NCBI GenBank assembly: GCA_031255075.1 | Contig: JAIRTF010000309.1 | Coordinates: 1 to 8,082 of the forward strand | From: Bifidobacteriaceae bacterium | GTDB lineage: Bacteria; Actinomycetota; Actinomycetes; Actinomycetales; WQXJ01 | Direction of reading: 5' to 3' | DNA: 8,082 bases | In this document: positions 1 to 6,108 of the stretch, one piece after another | How the letters are laid out: each line of letters opens with the position of its first letter | How positions within the stretch are numbered: the first letter of the stretch is position 1 | The notes under the pieces: model-generated | The model's database searches: none | What the model saw: only the letters and a program-made list of their open reading frames with translations | What the model was told of the DNA's origin: nothing | Position numbers and translations under genes: made by a program

Positions 1-710
1 GTGTCGGGGTTCACCTGCCCATAGCCCATCATGGTGATCCGGTCGTACCGGCCACGGGCCCACAGTTTGGCGGGCATCCCGTAGGTCGGTGCCTGTCCGC
101 TCAGGTCGGTCACCTCTGACCAATCCGACATGGACAGGTCCACGTAGCCAGTTTCCTCCCCGCCGACGCGCTCAGTGGCGCCAGTGTCAGCAGGGCCGTT
201 CTGAGAGTTGTTCTTGTCCGATTTGTTCGACTTGTCGGACTTATTGGCGGTCACGATGGCGAAGGTCAGGGCTCCGGCCACGACCACCGCAATGGCTGGG
301 ATCAGCCAGAACAGGAATCCTTTGCGCCGGCGGATCGGTGCCGGTGCGGTGATGGTCTGGGTGGCGAACGGTGCAGCCATTGGGGGCGCATAGGCCGCAT
401 AGGGCTGGGCTCCCGGGTAGGCCTGCGGCGGCTGAGCAGCGTAAGGCTGGGCAGGAGCACCGGCATACGGCTGGGCACCTGGCCCGGGATAGGCCTGCGC
501 CGGGGGAGCGCCGTAGGGCTGCTGAGGCGGGCCAGGATAGGCCTCCGGCTGGGGGGCAGCGTATGGCTGGGCCGGAGGAGAGCCGTAGGGCTGGGCGGGA
601 CCCATCTGGCTGCTCGGCACAGGATTAGGCGGTGTGTTGGACGCCGGTGCGGCGGGTTCCGGCGGCCGGCCCGCAGGCGGTCGGTAGTCACGGTAGAAGG
701 GATCCGGCAT
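1..710 (-). CDS. Pro/Tyr repeat-rich single-pass membrane protein, N-terminal part (incomplete at left edge)
   Basis: This frame is open from an ATG at 710 down to the left edge, giving 236 residues without a stop, so the C-terminus lies outside the window. Residues 1-126 are rich in Pro, Ala, Tyr and Gln. From about residue 37 to 110 they form degenerate repeats built on AQPYA, QPYG and AYPG. A short basic stretch (RRRK, 127-130) precedes one hydrophobic segment at about 131-155. A Lys/Asp/Ser/Asn-rich linker follows (KSDKSNKSDK), and then a soluble, probably extracellular region with no fold I recognise. The basic residues before the membrane segment suggest the N-terminus is cytoplasmic. 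Many actinobacterial envelope proteins share this layout of Pro-rich tail, one membrane segment and outer domain. The start is supported by an AGGAG at 719-723, 8 bases upstream, and by a good promoter match. Function is unknown; the gene call itself is fairly secure. Confidence 0.8.
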   Translation of the reverse strand, partial: MPDPFYRDYRPPAGRPPEPAAPASNTPPNPVPSSQMGPAQPYGSPPAQPYAAPQPEAYPGPPQQPYGAPPAQAYPGPGAQPYAGAPAQPYAAQPPQAYPGAQPYAAYAPPMAAPFATQTITAPAPIRRRKGFLFWLIPAIAVVVAGALTFAIVTANKSDKSNKSDKNNSQNGPADTGATERVGGEETGYVDLSMSDWSEVTDLSGQAPTYGMPAKLWARGRYDRITMMGYGQVNPD

Positions 711-718
711 CAGACAGG

Positions 719-723
719 CTCCT
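719..723 (-). promoter_or_regulatory. Ribosome binding site of the minus-strand membrane protein gene
   Basis: AGGAG on the minus strand lies 8 bases before the ATG at 710. It fixes the start of a gene whose stop is not visible. Confidence 0.65.
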
Positions 724-765
724 GAGCTAAAAGGGTTTGAACTGGGGGCAATACCCGCCGCCGCG

Positions 766-794
766 AGTCTATTCCCGCAGACCGGGTTGAACAA
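766..794 (-). promoter_or_regulatory. Candidate housekeeping-type promoter for the minus-strand gene
   Basis: On the minus strand TTGTTC (794-789) is followed after exactly 17 bases by TAGACT (771-766). Both agree well with the -35 and -10 elements of the main sigma factor. Transcription would start near 759 and give a leader of about 50 bases that includes the AGGAG. This is a match by eye only. Confidence 0.5.
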
Positions 795-821
795 ACGGCG
801 AGCAGGGGAAAGCCGCAGCCC

Positions 822-836
822 GCTAGCCTGTAGAGC
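822..836 (+). promoter_or_regulatory. Candidate -10 element for leaderless transcription of thrC
   Basis: TAGCCT at 824-829 (within GCTAGCCT) lies only 7 bases before the GTG start of thrC at 837, the spacing expected between a -10 box and the first transcribed base. No Shine-Dalgarno-like sequence precedes the GTG. A clear -35 at 17-18 bases is not visible; TTGAAC at 787-792 is too far away. Both points suggest that the thrC mRNA begins at or next to its start codon. Confidence 0.5.
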
Positions 837-2270
837 GTGCGATACGTCTCCACCCGGGCCCCGCGCGGCGCCGACGGCCGGCCGTTCAAGGACATTTTGC
901 TGTCCGGCTTGGCGCCAGATGGCGGCCTGTACCTTCCTGAACGCTATCCCCAGATCAGCCCGGCCGAATTGGACGGGCTGCGGGGCACCCTGGAACGGGA
1001 CGGCTACTCGGCTCTGGCCGCCAAGCTGCTGGCACGGTTCGCTGATGACTATCCGGCCGGCGCCCTCGACCAGTTGACGGCCGCCGCCTACACGGCCGCC
1101 AAGTTCGGCAGCCCGGAGATAGTTCCAGTGGATCAGCCAGGGCCGGGCGTGTTCCTGGCGCATCTGTCCAATGGACCGACGGCCGCCTTCAAAGACCTGG
1201 CCATGCAACTGCTGGGGGAACTGTTTGAACATCAACTGGAGCAACAGGACACCTGGTTGACAGTGCTTGGCGCCACCTCCGGAGACACCGGCAGCGCTGC
1301 CGAACACGCCCTGGAGGGCCGTCAGCGGATCCGCACCGCCATGCTCACCCCAGCCGGGCGGATGACACCGTTCCAGCAGGCCCAGATGTATTCGATCGAC
1401 GACCCGTCGGTGGCGAACATAGCCGTTGACGGTGTCTTTGACGACTGCCAAGACCTGGTCAAAGCCGTCAACCTTGACGCCGCCTTCAAAGAGCGTTGGC
1501 ACATCGGCGCGGTCAACTCGATCAACTGGGCGCGGGTCGCGGCCCAAGTGGTGTACTACTTTGCGGCCTACTTCCGCACCGGCGCCGAACGCTGCTCCTT
1601 CGCCGTGCCCACCGGCAACTTTGGCAACATTTTGGCTGGTCACGTTGCCAAACAGATGGGTCTGCCAGTTGACAACCTGATCTTGGCCACCAATGAGAAC
1701 AACGTGCTGCATGAGTTCTTTTCGACCGGTGTCTACCGCCCCCGGGGTGCCTCCCAGACCGTGGCCACCTCCAGCCCGTCAATGGACATCTCCAAAGCCT
1801 CCAACTTCGAACGGTTCATTGCCGATCTGCTGGACCGCGACGGCCCGCGGGTCGCCGCCCTGTTTGGGCAGACGCTGCCGCAGCAGGGCTACTTCGACCT
1901 TGGCAACACCCCCGAATTCGGCCAGTTGCGCAGCCGCTACGGCTTTCTGACTGGAGCTTCCAGCCACGCCGACCGGGTGGCCACCATCAGACGGTGGTGG
2001 CAGCAGTTTGGGATTCTGATTGACCCCCACACGGCCGATGCCGCGCACGTCGCCTCCGCTTTGACAACCGCCCGCCCCGTGGTGGTCATGGAAACCGCCT
2101 TGCCGGTGAAGTTTGCCCAGACCATCGAAGAAGCCGTCGGCTTCACCCCGCCGTTGCCGGATCGCTTCGATGGCTTGTTGGAGGCACCGCGCCATCTGGT
2201 TGACCTACCGAACGATGCCGCCGCCTTGAAACGCTGGCTGGAGAGCTGGCTGAGCCACCCGGCGCGCTGA
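837..2270 (+). CDS. thrC: Threonine synthase (long, Corynebacterium/E. coli-type)
   Basis: ThrC is a cytoplasmic PLP enzyme that converts O-phosphohomoserine to threonine and phosphate, the last step of threonine synthesis. The 477-residue product has the N-terminal domain of the long threonine synthases (YVSTRA near the start, then LAPDGGLYLPE at 25-35). It also has the PLP lysine K119 in GPTAAFKD, the phosphate-binding loop GATSGDTG at 145-152 and PTGNFGN at 258-264, followed by the C-terminal domain to the normal family end. The length fits the roughly 480-residue Corynebacterium-type enzyme, not the shorter form of about 360 residues found in mycobacteria. The GTG at 837 is chosen because translation from it begins exactly where the family begins. 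There is no ribosome binding site, and a -10 box sits 7 bases upstream, so the gene may be leaderless. It stands alone: hom and thrB are not adjacent. Confidence 0.96.
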   Translation: MRYVSTRAPRGADGRPFKDILLSGLAPDGGLYLPERYPQISPAELDGLRGTLERDGYSALAAKLLARFADDYPAGALDQLTAAAYTAAKFGSPEIVPVDQPGPGVFLAHLSNGPTAAFKDLAMQLLGELFEHQLEQQDTWLTVLGATSGDTGSAAEHALEGRQRIRTAMLTPAGRMTPFQQAQMYSIDDPSVANIAVDGVFDDCQDLVKAVNLDAAFKERWHIGAVNSINWARVAAQVVYYFAAYFRTGAERCSFAVPTGNFGNILAGHVAKQMGLPVDNLILATNENNVLHEFFSTGVYRPRGASQTVATSSPSMDISKASNFERFIADLLDRDGPRVAALFGQTLPQQGYFDLGNTPEFGQLRSRYGFLTGASSHADRVATIRRWWQQFGILIDPHTADAAHVASALTTARPVVVMETALPVKFAQTIEEAVGFTPPLPDRFDGLLEAPRHLVDLPNDAAALKRWLESWLSHPAR

Positions 2271-2422
2271 CCATCTCCTGGCCGATTGCGTGCCGCGGGA
2301 CGTCTTGGCGGCGGACCGGTTTGGTGGCTCTGGCCAGTGAGGTTATCCATTTGTCGGGACGAATCAGCCATGCTCGGCTAGTCTATTGACGCAAGCTCAA
2401 CTACTTCTAAGGAGAAGGCGAT
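2271..2422 (+). promoter_or_regulatory. thrC/SPFH intergenic region with promoter-like box and ribosome binding site
   Basis: The gap holds GCTAGTCT at 2377-2384, whose TAGTCT (2379-2384) resembles the -10 boxes seen before thrC and before the minus-strand gene. TTGTCG at 2351-2356 is 22 bases upstream, too far for an ordinary -35, so the -35 is unassigned. A start near 2391 would give a leader of about 32 bases. A strong AAGGAG at 2409-2414 stands 8 bases before the ATG at 2423. I see no convincing terminator for thrC. Confidence 0.45.
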
Positions 2423-3826
2423 ATGGGATTGATCAAAGCTGCCGTTGGAGCCATTGGCGGAACTCTTGGCGATCAGTGGCTGGACGCGATTGGTGTACCC
2501 GATGAATTGGTCAAGCAAGACACCCTGCTGATCAAAGGACGCAAGCTGCGCCAAGATGGCCGCAGCTCAAACGAGAAAGGCACCTCGGAGATCGTCTCGA
2601 ACGGTTCAACAGTTGTGGTGCCAACCAACATGTGCATGCTGCTGGTCGATGGCGGCCGGGTAGTGGACCTGACCGCTGAACCTGGCTACTACACGGTTGA
2701 CGACTCAGCCCAGCCCTCGGTCTTCGTTGGCGAATGGGGCGATTCGCTGCGTCAAGCTTGGGAGCGGTTCAAGTTTGGCGGCACCACCCCACAGCAACAG
2801 CGGGTGCTGTTCGTGGCCCAACGGGAGATCAGGGACATCAAGTTCGGGACCAAGTCCCCAATTCAGTACTTCGACAACTTCTACAACGCCGAACTGTTCC
2901 TGCGCACCTTCGGGGCATTCTCAATTCTGATCAACAACCCGGTGTTGTTCTTCGCCAACGTCTACGACAAGTCCGCCTCGCGGGTGAACTTCTCCGACAT
3001 TGAAGGCCAGTTCCTGTCAGAGTTCTTGACCAAGCTGGCCACCGCCCTGGCCCAACTGTCTGGTCAAGGCATTCGGGTCAGCGCCATTCCCCAACACCAG
3101 GACCTGCTCTCCAAAGCCTTGAGTGACCTGTTGGATGAAGAGTGGACCCAAATCCGTGGCATTGAAATAGTCAAAGCCGCGATCGAATCGGTTAACTATG
3201 ACGACGAATCGCGCGCCCAAATCAACCTGCGCAACCGTGGCGCCATGCTGTCAGACCCGGCTGTTCAGCGCGGCTATGTGGCTGGCACTGTGGCCGATGC
3301 GCTGCATGAAGCAGGCGGTAACCCGGAAGGCGGTGCTGGTGGCATGCTCGGAATCGGTTTTGCGGGCGGCGCCGCCGGCGGATTGTTCGGCGGGCCGATG
3401 GTGCCCCCGCAGGTGCCAGGTCAACCCCAAGTGCCGCCCACCCAGGGCCCTCCTGGTCAGCCGCTGGTACCCGTGCCACCACCGGCCGTCCCCGGCTCGC
3501 AGGCTCCTGGCCAGCCGATAGTGCCGTTCGAACAGTTCCCAACCGAGGCGCAGGCCGCACCGGCTGCGGCGGTTCCCGCCCAACCGGCACCTGCGGCGGC
3601 GGCCGCACCAGAAGCGGCTCCGGCGGCCGCGGCGCCACCGGCGGCTCCTGCTGCAGCGCCAACTGCTCCAGCGGCATCGGCGGCTGTACCACCGGCGGCA
3701 GCCGGCGCGGCGGGAGTAGCCGCAGCCGCTGCGGCCACCGGAGCTGGACCGAAGTTCTGCCCTGACTGCGGCACACCGACCAACGGTGCCAAGTTCTGCG
3801 GAAACTGCGGGCGGCAGCTGTACTGA
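2423..3826 (+). CDS. YdjI-like SPFH-domain protein with Pro/Ala linker and C-terminal zinc ribbon
   Basis: Residues 1-25 form a small amphipathic, Gly/Ala-containing segment (MGLIKAAVGAIGG). About 30-265 match the SPFH domain of the B. subtilis YdjI type, formerly annotated as virion core protein-like, including GRSSNEKGTSEIVSNGS, EPGYYTVD and FGTKSPIQYFD. The residues around RGAMLSDPAVQRG also follow the family. A Gly-rich stretch at 300-325 leads into a Pro- and then Ala/Pro-rich linker (about 326-442). The protein ends in a four-cysteine zinc ribbon with C446, C449, C459 and C462. SPFH proteins build membrane-attached scaffolds. In B. subtilis YdjI works with the membrane proteins YdjG and YdjH to bring the PspA-type protein YdjF to the membrane; the same role here is inference. 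It is the first gene of a four-gene unit, has a strong ribosome binding site, and its TGA shares one base with the next ATG. Confidence 0.88.
   Translation: MGLIKAAVGAIGGTLGDQWLDAIGVPDELVKQDTLLIKGRKLRQDGRSSNEKGTSEIVSNGSTVVVPTNMCMLLVDGGRVVDLTAEPGYYTVDDSAQPSVFVGEWGDSLRQAWERFKFGGTTPQQQRVLFVAQREIRDIKFGTKSPIQYFDNFYNAELFLRTFGAFSILINNPVLFFANVYDKSASRVNFSDIEGQFLSEFLTKLATALAQLSGQGIRVSAIPQHQDLLSKALSDLLDEEWTQIRGIEIVKAAIESVNYDDESRAQINLRNRGAMLSDPAVQRGYVAGTVADALHEAGGNPEGGAGGMLGIGFAGGAAGGLFGGPMVPPQVPGQPQVPPTQGPPGQPLVPVPPPAVPGSQAPGQPIVPFEQFPTEAQAAPAAAVPAQPAPAAAAAPEAAPAAAAPPAAPAAAPTAPAASAAVPPAAAGAAGVAAAAAATGAGPKFCPDCGTPTNGAKFCGNCGRQLY
3398..3748 (+). repeat. Pro- then Ala/Pro-rich low-complexity coding segment
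   Basis: This is the linker of the SPFH protein (residues 326-442). The first part is Pro/Gln/Val-rich (VPPQVPGQP-like). From about residue 376 it becomes almost pure Ala/Pro. The GCx/CCx codons make the DNA very GC-rich and open long antisense frames that are artefacts. It probably acts as a flexible tether between the SPFH scaffold and the zinc ribbon. Confidence 0.7.
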
Positions 3827-4914
3827 TGACCCAAGCGGTCGATTACAAATGCCCCAACTGCGGTGGGGTGGTGGTGTGGCAACCGGAAACCAGCCGGTGG
3901 CGGTGCCGCAACTGCGGATCAATGTTTTCCGCAGCCAGCGACATCGGCAGTGCCGGTGCTCACCAAAGTGCTCAGGTAGCGGCTGGGGCGGCGCCAGTTG
4001 ACGCCGCCACGGCCGCGGCCCAAGCCAACGCTCAGGGCTTGTCTGCCTTCGAATGCCGGTCTTGTGGCGCCGCCATCGTGGTGGCGACGGCTACCCGGGC
4101 CTCAACTACCTGTGTCTACTGCCACAGCCCGGTGGTCTTGACCGGACAGCTGGCCAAAGGTCTGGAACCGGACACGGTGGTGCCCTTCACAATCAGCCAC
4201 GATCAGGCCTTGGCGATCTTCCATGACTGGATCACCAAGAAGCGTTACCTGGCCAAAGGTTTCTACAGCCGTGACCGGGTGGACCAACTCCAAGGCATCT
4301 ACTTCCCCTACTTCGCCGTTGACGCTGAACTGGACACCAACGTTGAAGGCACCGCCCACTATGAAACCGGCTCCGGTGACAACCGGCAGGATCACTACTT
4401 CCACGTGATTCGCCAAGGCCAAGTGCAGATTGAGAACCTGCCCCAGGAGGCACTCAGATTCAGCCGCGCCGACAAGATGATCAACCGGCTGCTGCCTTGG
4501 GACCTGACCAAACAAACCCAGTTTGCGCCCCAATACCTGGTCGGTTTCCAAACCGAACGGCGTGACCTGGACTTCGGTGAAGTTCAACACGAGGCTGCCA
4601 AGGACCTCGACCTGGCCGCCCGTCGGCTGATGGCGACCGATGTCCTCCAACGGGACTCACGCTTTAGTGATGTGCGGCTGTGGGGCGCCAGCCGGATCAG
4701 ACGGTGGAGGCACCGTTACACGCTGCTGCCGGCCTGGGTGCTGTTCTACATAGCGCCCGGTGGCGGTCTGTACTACTTCGGCATCAACGGTCAAACCGGG
4801 GAAGCCGCCGGCCGGGTGCCGCTGAACAAGCGGAAACTGCTGGCGCACACCCTGTTGATAGCGTCCCTTGGGGTGTTGGTGATCCTGGCCGGTCTGGCGT
4901 TGGAGTTCTTGTGA
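3826..4914 (+). CDS. YdjG-like membrane protein with two N-terminal zinc ribbons
   Basis: The 362-residue product begins with a four-cysteine zinc ribbon (C9, C12, C27, C30). After an Ala-rich spacer comes a second one (C77, C80, C96, C99). The central region has the features of the YdjG family: a VVPFTIS segment at 118-124, IYFPYFAVDAEL at 158-169, and an LPAWVLFYI...FGINGQTG block at about 301-325. One hydrophobic segment at about 337-362 forms the C-terminus and leaves almost nothing outside it. Members are often labelled PriA-like helicase or TFIIB-type zinc ribbon because of the ribbon alone; no helicase motif is present. In B. subtilis YdjG is a membrane partner of the SPFH protein YdjI. 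Adjacency and a TGATG overlap (1 base) with the SPFH gene indicate coupled translation and a joint function. The cytosolic bulk with a tail anchor is my reading of the topology. Confidence 0.87.
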   Translation: MTQAVDYKCPNCGGVVVWQPETSRWRCRNCGSMFSAASDIGSAGAHQSAQVAAGAAPVDAATAAAQANAQGLSAFECRSCGAAIVVATATRASTTCVYCHSPVVLTGQLAKGLEPDTVVPFTISHDQALAIFHDWITKKRYLAKGFYSRDRVDQLQGIYFPYFAVDAELDTNVEGTAHYETGSGDNRQDHYFHVIRQGQVQIENLPQEALRFSRADKMINRLLPWDLTKQTQFAPQYLVGFQTERRDLDFGEVQHEAAKDLDLAARRLMATDVLQRDSRFSDVRLWGASRIRRWRHRYTLLPAWVLFYIAPGGGLYYFGINGQTGEAAGRVPLNKRKLLAHTLLIASLGVLVILAGLALEFL

Positions 4915-5456
4915 GGCAGACAATCCGCACCGCGCGGGCTTTACGGCACCTGATCGCAATGGCCAACCAGGAAAAGGGCGGCAATCCGCTGCCTGGCGAA
5001 CTGATGACTATCGCGCCGTGGTACCCGCGAGCCCTGCGGATACTCAAATGGTCGGCCATCATTGTGCTGATCTTGACCATTGGGCTGATCTTCCGGATTT
5101 CGGCGCTGGGGCCTTGGTGGCTGCTGGTGGTGGCCGGTGTGGCGCTGATCCTGCAGGCGGTTCGCTACTACCTGAAGGTCATCTACCAATACTCCCTTCA
5201 AGACCGGCAAGACACCAAAGACCAAGCCGTCGGTTCGGACGTGTCCGTCACCCGGTCCGATCAACGCGAGGGTGACCTGTCAGAGCAGATTGCCGCCCGG
5301 CATCATCACAAGAAGCAGCCTGACCCGCTGATAGACGCAGTGGCCGGTGCGTTCTGTGTCACCTACCTGCCGCCGAAATCCGGGCTCAAAGGCGACCGCC
5401 GCGCCCGCGAGGTGGAAGTTCAACGCGGACCATTGGCCGCTGGGAGCCCATCATGA
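4911..5456 (+). CDS. Small two-pass membrane protein of the SPFH/zinc-ribbon operon (paralogue of the next gene)
   Basis: The chosen start is the GTG at 4911, whose GTGA overlaps the TGA of the YdjG-like gene by 4 bases and has GGAG 5 bases upstream. This gives 181 residues. A basic N-terminal region of about 42 residues is followed by two hydrophobic segments (about 43-63 and 68-86), then an aromatic/basic stretch (RYYLKVIYQY) and a cytosolic tail. The tail contains KDQAVG at 103-108 and IAARH at 127-131, motifs that recur at identical spacing in the next gene. I do not recognise a named family. It occupies the place of the TPM-domain protein YdjH in the Bacillus cluster but shows no TPM domain. 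Both termini are predicted inside the cell. A later start (for example ATG at 4959) is possible but would lose the coupling overlap. Confidence 0.78.
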   Translation: MRQTIRTARALRHLIAMANQEKGGNPLPGELMTIAPWYPRALRILKWSAIIVLILTIGLIFRISALGPWWLLVVAGVALILQAVRYYLKVIYQYSLQDRQDTKDQAVGSDVSVTRSDQREGDLSEQIAARHHHKKQPDPLIDAVAGAFCVTYLPPKSGLKGDRRAREVEVQRGPLAAGSPS

Positions 5457-5920
5457 CCGCTCCCAAACACGCTCTGCGCGTTCTGATGGGCAGCGTTGTT
5501 GCCCTGGTTTGGACTGTTCTGCTGGCCTACCCAGCGGCCGCTGCCAATGGCGCTGTCGTGGTCGAGGCAGAGTCCAAAGGTGGAGGCGTGATCTTCCCGG
5601 TGTTCGCAACTGTTGGCTGCATAATCATCGGGTCCGCCTGGTATTACTACAACAAAGCCAGGCGCGGCTACGCGCTAGATGATGAAGATGACGCCAAAGA
5701 CCAAGCGGTCGGTCTGTTCCTGCGAGTCACCTACGCCGGTCAAAAGCGTGACCACCTCGATAAGGAAATCGCTGCCCGTCATGCTGCGGTCGGCGAACAC
5801 GTCTCGGTGGTGTTCCACCGGCCGCAGGACGCCAACGCGGCCGATGGCCGGGCCATCCAAGGCACAGTGTTGATCAACTCGATTCCGGAGGAAGTCCACC
5901 GCCAGATGCGTGGCCAATAG
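5453..5920 (+). CDS. Small membrane protein with signal peptide (paralogue of the preceding gene)
   Basis: The 155-residue product starts at an ATG that overlaps the previous TGA by 4 bases (ATGA), with GGGAG 6 bases upstream. Residues 1-31 look like a signal peptide: basic N-terminus, hydrophobic core and a possible AxA cleavage site in PAAAANGA. A short outer segment of about 15 residues follows, then a membrane segment at about 46-66. After YYYNKARRGY comes an acidic patch (DDEDD) and the cytosolic tail with KDQAVG at 82-87 and IAARH at 106-110. These two motifs have the same spacing as in the preceding protein. If the signal peptide is cleaved, the mature protein is single-pass with its tail inside; if not, it is two-pass. 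It is the last gene of the SPFH/zinc-ribbon unit. The function is unknown. Confidence 0.8.
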   Translation: MTAPKHALRVLMGSVVALVWTVLLAYPAAAANGAVVVEAESKGGGVIFPVFATVGCIIIGSAWYYYNKARRGYALDDEDDAKDQAVGLFLRVTYAGQKRDHLDKEIAARHAAVGEHVSVVFHRPQDANAADGRAIQGTVLINSIPEEVHRQMRGQ

Positions 5921-5947
5921 TTGCAGTCCCGGTGCGCTGGGCAGCCG

Positions 5948-5976
5948 TTGTCAGGTTGGCTCCGGTAGCGTAGGTG
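5948..5976 (+). promoter_or_regulatory. Possible promoter before the tlyA-nadK-recN group
   Basis: TTGTCA at 5948-5953 is followed after 17 bases by TAGGTG (5971-5976), a poor -10. TAGCGT at 5966-5971 is a better -10 but only 12 bases from TTGTCA. TAGCGT would put the first transcribed base close to the in-frame GTG at 5980. The evidence is weak, and the genes may also be read from the upstream unit. Confidence 0.25.
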
Positions 5977-5997
5977 GGCGTGGGAGCGGAAGAGATC

Positions 5998-6108
5998 ATG
6001 GACAAAGCCCGGGCCGCCCAAGAGGGTAGCCCCAGCCAACAACTCGACGCCTATGAAACCGCTCTCAACGATTTGGAGGCGCTGCTAGCGAAAGCCGCCA
6101 ACCGGTGA
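5998..6108 (+). CDS. Small conserved-position ORF upstream of tlyA
   Basis: A 36-codon frame begins at ATG 5998 with GGAAG 5 bases upstream and ends with TGA at 6106-6108, which overlaps the GTG of tlyA by 4 bases (GTGA). In-frame GTG codons at 5980 and 5974 would give 42 or 44 residues; the one at 5980 could be leaderless. The product is a single charged helix-like peptide, MDKARAAQEG then a segment ending LEALLAKAANR, with no membrane segment or cysteine. In M. tuberculosis a similarly small gene of unknown function (Rv1693) sits directly before tlyA, so position and coupling favour a real gene. It may also serve mainly to couple translation into tlyA, which lacks its own clear ribosome binding site. 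Function is unknown. Confidence 0.55.
   Translation: MDKARAAQEGSPSQQLDAYETALNDLEALLAKAANR

Noticed and set aside
216..240. GTCCGA / TCGGAC inverted repeat as an operator
   Set aside because: It is inside the coding sequence and arises from the repeated Ser-Asp-Lys codons of the linker.
837..2270. thrC as part of a hom-thrC-thrB operon
   Set aside because: The flanking genes are a divergent membrane protein and the SPFH gene; no threonine-pathway partner is present.
2292..2312. GCCGC / GCGGC inverted repeat after thrC as a terminator
   Set aside because: The stem is only 5 bp with an 11-base loop and no T tract; such pairs are expected by chance at this GC content.
2386..2391. TTGACG as a -35 element for the SPFH operon
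   Set aside because: A -10 at the right distance would fall on the ribosome binding site (AAGGAG), which is not a -10 sequence.
3222..3922. Long minus-strand ORFs rich in Arg/Pro/Gly
   Set aside because: They are antisense to the GC-rich Ala/Pro linker and zinc ribbon of the SPFH gene, where stop codons are scarce on all frames.
4102..4650. 182-residue minus-strand ORF with fairly protein-like composition
   Set aside because: It lies wholly antisense to the YdjG-like gene, which has clear family motifs; its composition follows from the codon pattern of the plus strand, and it has no convincing ribosome binding site.
3826..4914. PriA-like helicase or transcription factor annotation for the zinc-ribbon protein
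   Set aside because: Only the zinc ribbons are shared with those families; there is no Walker or helicase motif, and the C-terminal membrane segment and central motifs fit the YdjG-like family.
5998..6108. Small ORF as exonuclease VII small subunit (XseB)
   Set aside because: The YETALNDLEALL segment has a faint likeness to the XseB start, but the frame ends before the rest of the domain and no xseA is adjacent.
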